Assembly (NCBI GenBank): GCA_023897205.1
Contig: JAHWDD010000004.1
Span: 5,828,001 to 5,892,000, forward strand
Direction: 5' to 3'
Length of the DNA stretch: 64,000 nucleotides
Source: Exophiala sp. HKRS030
Lineage: Eukaryota; Ascomycota; Eurotiomycetes; Chaetothyriales; Herpotrichiellaceae
Part shown: positions 42,976-54,828 of the stretch, in pieces
How the letters are laid out: the number at the start of each line of letters is the position of its first letter
How positions within the stretch are numbered: position 1 is the stretch's first letter
Notes under the pieces: model-generated
The model's input: only the letters and a program-made list of their open reading frames with translations
Databases searched by the model: none
What the model was told of the DNA's origin: nothing
Program-made: the position numbers and the translations under genes

Positions 42976-45090
42976 ATGAAGTCCTTGTCATCTGACTCGT
43001 CCTATACCAAAATTGGACTTGGGGACTTCTCCAGCTCGAAATCCCATACCGCAGGCGTCCGAATTCATACATCCGGAATCGCCATTGGTGAGCAAGATAA
43101 TATTGCTACTTCGATCAAATCTCGCACCAAAATCTCGCACCTGACGTCCGACGCTGGTCGACATGTTCAGCATGTTTGGAGTCAAGACTACCGGAAAACC
43201 CTACCATTTCTCACAAAGTTATTCTGGCAGGAGACATGGGCTGATGTTGGTACCTTGAGACACCACTTCTGTCGGGTATGGTGTTTCGCCATCCCATTCT
43301 CCATCATACTCGCGCTGGCGTCCGCGTTAGTTCTCGCGGCCCTGGCCGCAACCTACGCCTTACCAGAAGCTTGTCAACCAGACTCTGGCTTTTATGTCGG
43401 CTCCGATGCATATGATATATGGAATCCACATGGCCTCTTTCAGATCACTTTGGGGTTTGGACAATTCGGTTTCTCCGAAGCGAAAATGATTGATGTGGCT
43501 TGGGATGTAAGTCAGGCCTTTTCCTTCCCTTGGTTACGTGAATTCTGACCACCGCAGATCGTCGTTGGTCGTCTCGGCCAAGCTTTCATTGGTTGGATAT
43601 CATATGTTGTCTGCTCAAAAGCTTTGATCCGTTCGATGGAGACTGCTCCTGTTTCTTTCGGCACGTATGAAGCTGTTACATTGCAGACAGGAACTTTCAC
43701 CGGCACTTACAAGCTGGCAAGAGACCTTCTGAAGAACCCTACCTTGAGAGCCAAGATTTTGATCACCTGGATGGTCATCAGCTCAATCTTCGTTCTTTCT
43801 TTCCCCACCCTCATTGGTGCAATGAGCGGTTATGCCGCCAATATCGATGCTTATGTACAAGTCGATAACGGTGATTTGCTGAAGTACTCGAGCTTCAACT
43901 TAGTCAGATACATCATTCATGACGGAGACCGGCTAGGGGACAATTTCAAAAAGGATTACGAGGTTGTTGAGGGCAAATATAAGTACCAATCCTCGGAAGT
44001 CGTCGATCCCAATCAGGATTCTGCTTGCACGCATACTGCTTTTACGATGTTGAACGCTGACGGACAGGTGGACTGGAGCTACACCTTACGCATCGAGGGC
44101 TGTAATTTCATGTGGCATGTTTCCGAGTACGCCTCCAATTACGGATTTTTAGGTTTGAATGACACTGAAAGTACATTCAACAACAGCGGTACAATCATAC
44201 CGTTGGAGTCTCCATCCTTGAATATTAGCATGATCTTCTGGGATGAAGATTGGGTCGACGTGATCCGGGAGGATCCACAGCATGACGAAGGACTATACCC
44301 CTACGGAACCATGTGGACTGATCCAGAAGGCAAGCTCGGCTTCAATAAGTCAACACCCTTGCTCACTAATGGAGAATTCACTTATACTCTTGATGAACTG
44401 AATCTACGCGGTCGTTGCCAACAGTCTGACACCAGCTACAAATGGGGATTTTCATTCCTCGTTTTATTCCTCGTTGTTCTGATGTTCGTCCTTTGGTGCG
44501 CGGGAATGTACATTGTGTGGTTCCACACCTTTCTCACTTCACAACTCGATGTAGCTGGTCGTCGAATGGGCCTTCAACGAGCCGTATTGGACTTGTCCGA
44601 TGTTATGAAAAAGGACCTAGATGGAGATGTGGATGAAATGACGCCCAACCACGTCATTTCACGGAAGATTCGCACGGATCTCAAAGGTGGACGGATTACC
44701 TATCAGACCTTGGATCAGAAACACATACCATTGAGCCGACTGAGCAGCTTCCAGTTCGACTGGCAAAGGACAAAGGCCAAGGCTGCAGGAAACAGCATGG
44801 TTTACTTTGGAGCCTGGGCTCGAAACGAATGGCTCTTATTCGGACTGTTCGTCCTTGCAATCATCCTCCTCATCTCTGCACTCGCCGGAGGGAAGGTCTC
44901 ATTGCTCAGTGCCATTCTCCTCACCCTTGGATACGGCGTTGCTCTCTCCTACAGTCCTGCACGTAAAGGTCGTTGGCTGATCTTGCTGGTCTACATTGTC
45001 CTCGCAATCATCTTTGCTCCGTTAGGACCATTTGTCATTGTGGATGATGGTTATTATGATGTTCAATGGTTTTCAGGAAGGTATGCATGA
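42976..45090 (+). CDS. Uncharacterised multi-span membrane protein, 687 residues
   Basis: Exons 42976-43506 and 43558-45090, with a 51-base intron (GTAAGT...CCGCAG), join in phase 0. The cytosolic N-terminus (about 1-90) is followed by spans near FAIPFSIILALASALVLAAL, a re-entrant or second span at RLGQAFIGWISYVVCSKALI, then ILITWMVISSIFVLSFPTLI. A long extracytosolic domain of about 230 residues has N-glycosylation sites (NDTES, NNSGT, NISM, NKST) and cysteines (SACT, GCNF). The C-terminal half has spans WGFSFLVLFLVVLMFVLWCA, LLFGLFVLAIILLISALAG, LLSAILLTLGYGVALSY and LILLVYIVLAIIFAPLGPFV. I recognise no named family or catalytic motif. It looks like a plasma-membrane protein with a large external loop, possibly a sensor. 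That role is only a suggestion. Confidence 0.85.
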
Positions 45091-46866
45091 TCATCGCGCT
45101 GGAATACTTTCGAAGTCAGTCGTGGCAACATCCTCGGCTTCTGCGTTCCCATAACTCAATCAACTATGTTAGATGTTGAACAACGGCTATGCTCCTCCTA
45201 AGGACCATGGAACCTGGTTTAATGTCAGATGTCGGAACAATTCTGAACATTCAGGGCATCAGCTTCGGAATTGATGACTGTCACTTCTTAACTCGAACGA
45301 AACGTTCACATTCTCGATTAAGCGACGACCAACTGCTGAAGGCGCGAGACAAGGCTGAAGCCCAATTGCGAGTCCCGTTGCCCAGGCGATGGAAAGCAGA
45401 CATTGCTCTACACGATCGACGAGACATGGATCAACATCAAGGAAACACTCGTTGGGCCAGCTCTTCTCATCCTACGTCTGTAAAGCGTGCCACTTATTGG
45501 TACGAGACATTGAAAACCCCCTGAGGAAGATTTATTTCCGGTCCTCCTAATCGGACAGACTAAGCCTGAGATCGACCCATTGCACGGTCTCCCTGCGTCA
45601 AGCATTGCTCACCTTTCCATCTTGAGATTTCCAAACCAGAGCCTGTCTACACGTGAGGTTTTATCCCACCACCACAAATGCCCGGAAAATCCATTCATAG
45701 GCAGCCGCATGTGGGCTGTGGCAAGTCTCGATCGCGGCCAGCCGAGCCGGTCCTTTTTGAGTCTTCGAAGTGTACTCTTCAGAGAACAGAAGCTCACAGC
45801 CGTAACCCGTGGCGACACATAACTGCGACTGAGATCAAGCCCACACAAGTTATTAAAGCTCATCAATGATGCTTCGTGCAACGCATATCATTCATCGATC
45901 GACCGACGAGGATAGCGCGGAATCGCATGGAAAGCACACGCCTTTGTTCGCAGGAGAGGGTTCTCCTGTCTACGCACAAACTGTCATCCCACTCGTCCCA
46001 CTCATCATTCAACACAATCTCCACGGTGACCACGTGAGAGCCAAAGGCCGCGACGGCGAGACGGCGAGAGCACTGCATCTGAAGTGTGAACGGCAACTAC
46101 TTAGCTAGATCATGAAAAAGACCAATCACAAACCCACTAATTCATGCCTCTAATAACCATCTATCGTTTCCTATCTTCTCGCTCCCTCCCGCAATATGCA
46201 TATGACCTGTCCACTGCCATCTCTCACCCAACCCCATGCCCGGCCTTTTTGGGTGTAAATCTTCGATCCGAATCCCGAAGTCTTCAAATGGATGTGGCTA
46301 TTTAGTTATGTTAGCACTGGCGAGCGTTCATTTTAAAGGAGGAAGGGGGGGGTTAGTTTGCTGCTATGCCGAACATCCGTTCTGTACTTCTTCGCCGCCC
46401 TCGACCATTTGCTTGCGTTAGCTCATTTTCGTGTTCATGTTCGTGTTAGACATGGAAACCCCGGAATGAGCATGAGTAAGGAAGGAGATTTATATGATAT
46501 ATCGCGCTCCTTTCGCTGCTCCGTTCGCTCATGTGTTCGTTCCCAGCACGTGTGTCGTTGTGCGAACACAACAACGCCCCGTAGTAGTGGAAGGAGGGAC
46601 GTGTGTGAAGGACTTTTGGGACTACGACGCTCGTACTCTGCAAGGCATGCCTAGTCATTCATTCATTCATACATACATTTAGTCATGCAGTCATACCCTA
46701 CACAGCTAAACCAATGGTCCGCGGTCCGCGGTCTGCGCCTTTTGGGCTCACTCACTCACTCAACCGCTTACTCGACCATTCACGTGGTCAAACATACTCA
46801 AGATTTTATCACCTCGAACATATCCTGCGCCAAGTCATGAACTACTAAGGAGAGGAAAGGAAATAC
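45091..46866. other. 1.8-kb intergenic region
   Basis: The 3' regions of two convergent genes. An ATTC/ATAC simple repeat lies at 46658-46680. Several 60-110-codon frames have no recognisable feature. Confidence 0.5.
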
Positions 46867-49388
46867 TTAAACGAGGACCCAGTCGACACTTAGATCCGCT
46901 GCAACACTCTCTAAGATCTCCCTGGCGAGTGCTAAATCTAGATTCGTATCTGCATCTGTGTCTGCGTCGGGGACCATGTCGACATACTGCCCTGCTTCAT
47001 CTGCATCAACGTCCAGGTCCATGTCTCCGTCTGTATTGGAAGACGAGGTTTGGACCAGACGCACGACGAGGGCTTTGATGTTGGCGAACCGTGCGTCGTG
47101 CGTTGCGTGCTGGCGGCCGGTGGGTGGCTGTGATGGTGGTTGTGGGTGATGGTGAGAAGCGGTCAGGTCCGTGGAGGGTAGTAAGGATGAGGATAATGTT
47201 GATGTTGATGACGACGATGGAGGAAGGTTCGAGGGTTGGTGTGGGTGTTAGTGTTGGTGTTCATGGCGACTATGTGTTGGAGTCGAGTCAGGAGGTAGAA
47301 GTTGTTGCGTGAAAGTGTGCGGAGGATGCTGGAATGGTAACTGGGAAAAGTCGAGAGTAAGGCCAGGCCGAACCATGATTCGGGTTCTTGAGTTGAATTT
47401 GTGGACGGGGATTGAGGTTGCAGTTGAGATTGGAGTTGGCTTGTGCTGTTGGACGAGGATGACTGTGTGATGATGTATGCGATAAGGTCGGCTGGGCTGA
47501 CGGTCGAGGTTGAGGATGATGATGTGAGTGGGAAGATCGTGCGGAGTATCGTGTCGAGGTGGGCTATTACTTGCGCTTTGTCGTCAGTGGTCGTATTGTT
47601 GTTAGGTTGAGATGTGGGCGTGGAAGACGAAACTAATGTTCGCAGAATCTCAATGGTCAACCTCGAAATGCCGAGTTTTGTTGCCGAGTCTGTTGTTTTT
47701 TGAAATAGGTGGAGGATCGAGGTGATGAAAGTAGTCTGTTGCGTCGATCCGCTTGTGGTAGGGCTGAGCGACTTTAGTGTCAGTGAGTCGAGGTGGCTTG
47801 CCTTGCCTTTGATAATCAATCTTGCTAGGTCGACAACATTTCTTTGAATGTCGATATATGCGGCATTGGCTTCGCTGGTTGGAGCTAGAAATTTCTGTGT
47901 AGCTACAAGGATTCTTGAAGAGTGCAGCTGTGTCTGACCTAAATTGCAAAGTGCGAGGCGTGCGGCAAGGTCGATGGCTGGGTGGACGATTTCCGGGTCT
48001 GTGAAATTGTTTATGAGTTGAGCTAGATGGTGAGTCAAATTGGGATATGTCTTCAATAGTCGTTCTGGACGATCGGTCGAGATGATTGTGTTTGACAACA
48101 GAACAAGGATCGAAGCATATGGAATCTCGACCGATGAAGCGGACTTGTTCTTCTCAACACTACCTTGGACTTCGAGTTGTTGTAGCGTGTCGACACAGAG
48201 CTTGACTAATTCTGAGTCAGGATTGAACTTGTTGCCATAGGTTTCGGTCGAAGACATCTCGTATACCAGCTTGAGAACTGCTTTCCTGTATGGCAAAAGT
48301 GTAGCCTCCACTTCTGGGTCATGGGCAGTAGAATGTAGATATGGTAGGTTTACCAGCTGCCATAGAGCACCATCAATACTGAGGACAGCACCATGGACGG
48401 CTTTCTGCGATAGGATGTTGAGAATGGTCTGAAGAATGGCAGCACAGCTCTCAGGATCGGATGACGCTATTGCACTTCCTTCGGTGATGAGCTGATATAT
48501 CAAACCAATTGTACTAGCTTCAACGAAATCATCAGCTTCGGTGCCATCGAGATGGTGAATAACGTTATGTATTCCGTAAAGAGCGACTCGGCTTGCCATT
48601 TCAAGGATATCAGCCAATGATGAAGGGTCAGCAAAGTGGCTTGTGTAGAGTAGTGTCTGAAGTGAGAAGAAGCCGGACTCAGACTCGTGCCATAATCCCA
48701 GTTTTTGCTCTGCAGCGTTGACGTATGGTTCAGTTGAGCTTTGAGCAGGTTCACTTCCTTGCTGTAATGATGGCCATGGCTTGCCGTCTTCGTCGACGGC
48801 CGGGTCATCATAATCAATGCAGATATTGTAGATCGTAGGCATTAGCAAATCACACTCTTGTCTCAAGTCTGCTAATTTCATGAGTGCTGCAATCCCATCA
48901 CGACGAACTATCACACTGCGATTGACGTTGTTGTCCGCACAACAATTGGCAATAAGTCGAAGAGCAGATCTGACCCTGCTACTGCTGAACTCGCTCCATT
49001 GCTGGCTCACAATACGTCTTGCAACTTCGAGAACGCAGTCCGGAGCAACATTGCCGGCCGTTTGTATTCGATTCTCCTCAGTACCAGCTTTGGTGTCCAG
49101 ACCGAAAAGAGGCCTCCAAAATGGTATGTCTCGAGTCGTGTCTGCAAGAAGCTTGATAATACCATCGATTTCGTCAGCATCCTTGTCAATAACTCGGCCA
49201 AGAAATTTGGCCAGTTCTTGCATGGCTGGCGCGATACCTGTCTTGGGATTGCTGGGACTGCTGGCAGCTGACTTCAGCCGGGAGAGTAAAGATTCGAAGT
49301 CTCGATTGGCAGACCATGCTGATGGGGCACGCAAACGTAGACTTTGAGCAAGATCGGTGCATGCTTCGTTCGGAGTCAGGACAGACAT
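46867..49388 (-). CDS. Armadillo-repeat SmgGDS/RAP1GDS1-like protein, one frame break
   Basis: Starting at ATG 49388 (MSVLTPNEACTDLAQSLRLR), the frame runs 719 codons of Leu-rich helical repeats. Examples are RSALRLIANCCADNNVNRSV, IAALMKLADLRQECDLLMPT, PYASILVLLSNTIISTDRPE and AIDLAARLALCNLGQT. It reaches RNNFYLLTRLQHIVAMNTN. The next part lies in another frame: LPSTDLTASHHHPQ, then ARFANIKALVVRLVQTSS, an acidic stretch rich in Asp, and LAREILESVAADLSVDWVLV, ending at 46867. One base added near 47233-47235 (GGG, plus strand) gives an 840-residue protein. The architecture fits fungal relatives of SmgGDS, an atypical exchange factor/chaperone for prenylated small GTPases. Assignment is by armadillo pattern and remembered C-terminal motifs. 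Confidence 0.78.
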
Positions 49389-49971
49389 GTTGTATAACAG
49401 AGAACCCACAAAGTACCAATCGTGAAGAGTGCTCGCAGTTTCCGACTTCACTTGGTACTAGTAGCTACCAGGAACAAGTTGATCATGAAGAGGTGCTGCC
49501 TGTATATAAGATTGTCCAGTGGACGATGTTTGAAAGTTGCCTGGCTTGAATTGGCTCGAGTTTAACTTGTCAATGCGGCCGCCACCTGTCATGAATCAGA
49601 AAGATTATGTTGTGCCTAGAAGGCATCAATTAAATAGAAGTATTCAATGATGCTGAAAGTCATTGCATAAAGAGCAGAACTGAAATCCTTCTAGGCAGAC
49701 AGCGATCAATGTAAGGCTGACTGCGCTATATCCGCCCAGCAGCAGACCGTATAAATGCCAAGATTACGGATCATCAAAAGCGCTCGAAACGTGGTTGTCA
49801 ATTCCCAATTTGGTTCCTGGATGTCTGTCCTTTTTCCCTGCCAGATTGATATCAACTGATTCCTCTGTCTGCCCTGGGATCGAGATAAGTCTGTCACTCT
49901 TTACGAGAATCTCTCAAGCTTGATCATTATAAATTGCTTCAACGAGCCTGTTGCACTTCGGAACTGGCAAG
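49389..49971. other. Divergent promoter between the SmgGDS-like gene and DPM3
   Basis: No coding or repeat feature was recognised. Confidence 0.5.
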
Positions 49972-50347
49972 ATGACGCGTGCCGCGCAAACAATCTCTTT
50001 CGCGTTACTCGTTTCTTCGGTATGCTTTCACAATTCAACCTTGGGATTGCCTATTCGATGTTTTGCAGCACAATACTTACTTTTGGCTTCAGGCATATCT
50101 CCTTCTCGCTCTTCCACTCTTGACGGATTCTTCGCCCATTCCATCAATTCTACCGACGAAAATCCAGGTCGAGATTATTCCAGTTCTCCCATTCTGGGCC
50201 GTAATATCGCTTGCAGCATATCTCCTAGGACGTCTTGGTCTCGGTGTACTACGTTTCAACGACACAAAAGAGGCATATGACGAATTGCAAGTGCAACTGA
50301 ACAAGGCAAGGAAGGATTTGGACGCAAGGAAAGTCCGATGGGATTAG
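49972..50347 (+). CDS. DPM3: Dolichol-phosphate mannosyltransferase subunit 3
   Basis: Two exons, 49972-50019 and 50093-50347, give 100 residues, a typical DPM3 length. The first exon encodes MTRAAQTISFALLVSS. The second encodes the remainder of the first span (AYLLLALPLLTD), then EIIPVLPFWAVISLAAYLLG as the second span, the strongest family signature. After RLGLGVLRFNDTKEAYDEL comes a charged coiled-coil-like tail that in other organisms binds the catalytic subunit DPM1. DPM3 anchors DPM1 at the ER to make dolichol-phosphate mannose, the donor for later steps of the same glycan pathway as ALG2. It converges on HPT1, with only 162 bases between the stops. Confidence 0.93.
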
Positions 50348-50509
50348 ACTCGTGATGGGAGGACAAAAGCATTCGTGTTGGACATTACATTTTTGCATTC
50401 GTTGAGGACAGCCGCAACGACCAAATTCCAGTGTATCGTGTACTCTGTTCTATGTGTGCGCCGGGGAACGCGTGTAGCGCTCCCAGAAAAGGCGATGAAA
50501 AGGAGGCAT

Positions 50510-51340
50510 CTATTTCACGCCATTCTTTGCCGCAAAAGCATCATGCTCGTCAATGTCTGTGGCTTCCCAAGGATAACAGATCCATACATCTGGTACTGTG
50601 ACAGCAGCCAGATACCGGTTGTCATTCACCATATCTTCGGGCAAATGACCTTTCTTCTGCTTATCCTTGTTGTGCAAGACGAATATCGAGAACTTTGTCT
50701 TTTCTGTTCGGCCCTGTTGTTTTCTAGCCTCTTCGACATCCTTCTCCAATTCCTTGACCGCATACTCAAGTGTGGTTCGAGTGTCGTCAACCTCATCGAC
50801 AATGAGAACGTTCTTGCCAATCAGGTTGCTCATCTCGAGAGAGGACAGATCAAGCCATTGTGTTCGTGTGACTTTGGTACCAGGTGCTTCTACTGGACCG
50901 GAATCAGAAAGCTGTTCGTAGAGGGAGAGACCAATGGCCTGGATGGGGATGTTGGGGGCGCCTGGTTGTTTGAGGAAAGATCTGAAAAGATAGAGTTGAA
51001 ATATCAGTTTCTTGAGGTACGCCTAGAGGGGTTGCATGACAACTGAATGAATTGATGTAGTCACACCTAAGGATTCTAGCAGGTACATAGCCACCACCTC
51101 CAATCGCGATCATAAGATTTGGTTGAAAGTCTTGTAAGATCTTGGGCGCCGAATTCTGGCAGAGTTTGTGAATCTGTTTACAGATATAAGCACATGTCAA
51201 GAGATACCAAGAACCTTTGAATGTATCGCGCTTGGTCGAATACAAATGCTCAAGATCGTCGGTTGGCAGTGGAGCCTTGACCAAACAACGCAAGCAGAAA
51301 GACTAACCTCATTGTAGGTAACGTAGACCTTTTCGACCAT
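50510..51340 (-). CDS. HPT1: Hypoxanthine-guanine/xanthine phosphoribosyltransferase
   Basis: Exons 51340-51308, 51173-51067 and 50981-50510 join in frame to 203 residues. The product begins MVEKVYVTYNE, then IHKLCQNSAPKI and LMIAIGGGGYVPARILR (the pyrophosphate loop). It carries IPIQAIGLSLYEQL, TKVTRTQWLDLSSLEM and the PRPP-binding VLIVDEVDDTRTTLEYAV. It ends with FSIFVLHNKDKQKKG and VPDVWICYPWEATDIDEHD. This is the fungal Hpt1/Xpt1 form used for purine salvage in the cytosol. Introns are 134 and 85 bases. The first exon is only eleven codons. Confidence 0.95.
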
Positions 51341-52223
51341 GATGCAAGACTGAGCCTCCCAGGCTGTACAAGGATTCTAAGAAACAGGGAAATACGAAAT
51401 CTGGAGAGGGGCGCAGACGAGAGGGAAGAAAAGTGGTTTTTTGGAAGGGCTCAAAAGAATCAAGGTCACATCACACGTTTTGGAACCAGGTCTAAGGGAA
51501 GCCTACCCCACGAGATCGCGGCGGGTCAGATAGCGAGAACAAAGCGTGAAAAAAATATCGGTACGTGCTCAGGCTACGAGTCAGAAGTGAGAATAGGCAT
51601 CGGCGAGCCCCGCGCAAAAATTCGGAACAGAAAGCGAAAAATGATTAGCCGTATCAACTACTTGCGGACATAGAGAAGCGAAATGCAGTGTTATTTCTCA
51701 TCGAGACGCCGTGGTCAAGACGTCAAGTACATACGACCATCCTGCACCGAAGCATATTCACCATGCATAGCTTGTGAGTGAGAACATACGTTAATTGGTC
51801 TAGGAACCCTTTTCCTTTAGATTTTGACATTGGCGATGGTCCTGCTTCCTAACATTGTCTTGTCGAAAGTCATATCCACAACCCTCGTGTTTTCCATATC
51901 GAAGAACAAATGTCCTTACATGAAGGATGTAGAGCGACACAGCATCTGCGTGTCGAATGTGATGCAGTTTTGCCAAAGTTTGCGTAAGTTGGCCATAAGT
52001 CGTCGTCATCGGCAGTCAGGCTTCCGGGGGTATGCATGATTGAGCCCAAGGCCATCACTCTGTACTGCTATATCGAGGCATGTGTCTGGTCTTCGAGGAC
52101 TGCTTGGCAGAGTCCCAGCCGTTAGTGGTCCAGTTGCATGAAGAACCGGCCGGTAAGCCGGAATCTGACCGCTGGTAAATAGGTTGACAGGGGCGAAGAG
52201 GTATTGCTGTCATCCAACTGCGT
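51341..52223. other. Intergenic, promoter of HPT1
   Basis: No gene, repeat or site was recognised. Confidence 0.5.
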
Positions 52224-53063
52224 TCAGGGGTTATTGACGCTTAGCTCCTGCAAGCCTTCAACCTCATCGGCGAACTCTAGGCCGTCGAAAGCTTTGTCTG
52301 CATCTGCTTTGATGAGATCGATCATGCCCTATCACATACCAATCAGGTTAGACATTGTGGTGGAGCTAATCATCGTTGGGATTTACCTGAGGCATAACGG
52401 GATTGCCGTCCTTGTCCTTGACATAGCGGAATGGCATCTCGGTAGTTTCATGCTCATTCAGCTTCAGTTCGGGATAATCGACATATGGAATCTGCTCAAG
52501 GGGGCTGTTTCATTCATCAGCAACTAGGTCTTGTGCCAGCTAGCAATCAACACACTCTGCTCCAGAATGATCATTCGTGTGACTCTCACGGCTGTATCAG
52601 TAGTCATCTGTTTAGGACCTAATCGTCGACCATGGAAACCCTTGACCCGCAACTCGCTCGTTCGATCTCTTGGGGATCATCTCCTAAAGCCTGGTGATCA
52701 GTTTTGCAACTATACCTTATGGAGGAGGTTGCATATACCTAATATGCCACCAAACAAAAAAACATCAAATTCATTGGCATCAGCAGGTTCCAACTCCTTG
52801 CTGGCTGCAGGGTCCAAGAGACAGACTCGATTTTTGCGATCCGCAAAGTAGGTCTCGACGCTGTCATTCCGTCCCTCAGCGCCATTGTCTCGGAGGATCT
52901 GAAGATCCTGAGACTTCAGCAAGGATTCTGGTACCGAAGATAGAATGAATCGACAGTTTGCATTCTTGGATTCTTGTGCTATCGTCTTGTATTCGAGCGC
53001 TGACCAGGGACCCAATTCAGGATCAAGATGCTCCACCACGAAGGTGTAAGCAGACCCAGACAT
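52224..53063 (-). CDS. SFM1: SPOUT-type protein-arginine methyltransferase Sfm1-like, two frame breaks
   Basis: Exons 53063-52739, 52683-52556, 52504-52387 and 52328-52224 give 225 residues when two bases are added; yeast Sfm1 has about 213. Signatures are YTFVVEHLDPELGPWSALEY at the N-terminus, NRVCLLDPAASKELEPAD and DVFLFGGILGDD (SPOUT knot). Next, in a shifted frame, come RDRTSELRVKGFHGRRLGP and MTTDTAVRVTRMIILEQ. The last two exons encode IPYVDYPELKLNEHETTEMP, FRYVKD and MIDLIKADADKAFDGLEF. Sfm1 monomethylates an arginine of ribosomal protein S3. The breaks lie at GGGG 52672-52675 and at GGGGG 52500-52504 beside a splice acceptor (plus-strand letters). Both look like one lost base in a homopolymer. 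Confidence 0.88.
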
Positions 53064-54177
53064 CACCGGTAGATTGTTGGAATGCTGAAACGTTCTTGAA
53101 GACTCGAGATAACGGTTGATACTTGGTTTCATAAGTATTGGCGGACATGGTACCAGACAAAATTCTCCTTCTCACGGCAAGTGGAGCCGGAGTGTTTCTC
53201 CCAGAGAAGGCACGGCAATTGGTAGAGGAATTGCAACCGAGCGCTAGTGACGTTTCACGTGATGACGTTTCGGAATCCAATTGTGATGATGATTGGTTGG
53301 ATGTCGTCATCGCCCGAGTCCCGCTAGACTCTAGACTTGAAGGGAAGGAGCGCAGAAGCCGTAGCAACTAGCAGGTGCAGCGGATGTACAGTAGCGTGCC
53401 TCTCCTTGCATGTATCCATCTTCCTGCGCATCGTTGGTCTTCTTCCTCTGGTCTGCCCTCAACTCACTCACACTACTCACTACTCACTACTCACTGCCAG
53501 AATCTCATCAACGCCGTCCCAGAAGCCTCCCTGCTTTTCCCTTCAAGGGACCCCCAGGCTCGTATCTCGCTACAAAAACATCTGCTCCTATCCCAATCCT
53601 TCCCAGACTCGATTACCCGGCCTAACTCTCAGTTCCGGAAACGAAACTTACTACGAGGCCGCCATCCCCTCTACTCCCTATCATCTACTCCGAACCTCGT
53701 ACCATCTCACCATTGACCCCACTTCAACACACCCTTCTCAATTCTCTCCTCGACTTTCTGCTCAAAAACATTTCCGGTGCTTTGGTTCAGTAGGATTTCT
53801 AACCACTGCCGCCTTACTCTACGCTGTCACAACCCAGTATTCACAGACACCTCAAAACAACCTTCCTTTCACCATCATCGCCATTGCTACAGACAACAGA
53901 AGCGCTCGGACCATTCTCAACCCCTCCAGTACATCATATTGACATCCCTGACTTTCAATAAACCTCCTTCTCGCCTCATCCTCCCCAACTCATTCACATC
54001 TACAACCTCGTTGCCATTCGACCTTCTCAGGAAACAACGACTCCCATATACTCAAACCACAAGACCATAAATCAAAGGAGTTCACTTCTCTAGGACAAAC
54101 CCGCCGTCGAGAGGCCTCTTAAGATCGGTCTTTTTCGAGTATACCCTCCTCTCTGGCACACCAGCCATACCGTCATC
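53064..54177. other. Divergent promoter and long CT-rich leader of IGO1
   Basis: A TCACGTGA palindrome lies at 53255-53262. From 53400 to 54177 the plus strand is pyrimidine-rich (CACTACTCACTACTCACT repeats at 53470-53497) and reads like a long 5' leader. Open frames there are compositional. Confidence 0.55.
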
Positions 54178-54828
54178 ATGAACCCTCACCAGAAGAATAA
54201 AATTGATGTCTCCGTATGTACTTTGGTCACAAGATAAGAAAGAAAGTATCCTAATGGTGAACAGAAACTATCCTCGGATGAACAACGCCTCTTCAGACTC
54301 TACGGAAAATTGCCAAACAAGAAGGATCTTTTGCAAAATAAATTAAAGGTATAGTCTGATCTTGAAGTCCCAAATGCAGTCGTTGACGATTCTCAGGAAC
54401 GTAAATATTTTGACTCGGGCGATTATGCACTTTCCAAGGCTGGAAAAGCATCAGACACTGGTGTCACCACCATCGGTACCGAGCATCCCAAAGCGGAAGA
54501 GATTCCTCATATGAGTCCTCTCACCCATATCGTCTCTCGTACCGAGTCCAACGTTGGTCTTCCGGGAGGTCCTGGCCTCGCTTCGTCTCCGGATAACCAA
54601 GGCCCAGCTGGCTTGCACCGTGGAAGCATAAATGGTATTCCTGGTGGTGGCCTACCAGGATCTAGTGGACGAAGCCCAATTAAGGAGAGTAGTTTCCTCG
54701 CACGAAGTGCCAGTATCGATGAGAGGGACGGACACCACGAAAACAATGGCAACATTGACGGCCCAAACATCTTGGAAGGCAGTATCAGCCCACCGACTAC
54801 TCAAGCAGGCATTCCTATCCGCCGATGA
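54178..54828 (+). CDS. IGO1: Endosulfine family protein Igo1-like, one frame break
   Basis: Exons 54178-54213, 54264-54348 and 54397-54828. The N-terminus is MNPHQKNKIDVS. Exon 2 gives KLSSDEQRLFRL, then, after one surplus T at about 54298-54302, YGKLPNKKDLLQNKLK. Exon 3 starts ERKYFDSGDYALSKAG, the hallmark FDSGDY motif whose Ser is phosphorylated by Rim15/Greatwall kinases. Once phosphorylated, endosulfines inhibit PP2A-B55 and help protect mRNAs on entry to quiescence. The C-terminal 110 residues are Gly/Pro/Ser-rich and disordered, with a repeated PGG pattern. Corrected length is 183 residues. Both flanks of the break are strongly conserved, so a sequence error is likely. Confidence 0.9.

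Noticed and set aside
46236..46660. Short frames on both strands between the membrane protein and SmgGDS genes
   Set aside because: Composition follows simple repeats, with no family resemblance.
53337..53942. 201-codon frame upstream of IGO1
   Set aside because: Made of CT- and CA-rich leader sequence encoding Ser/Thr/Pro/His text. It is better explained as a long 5' leader.
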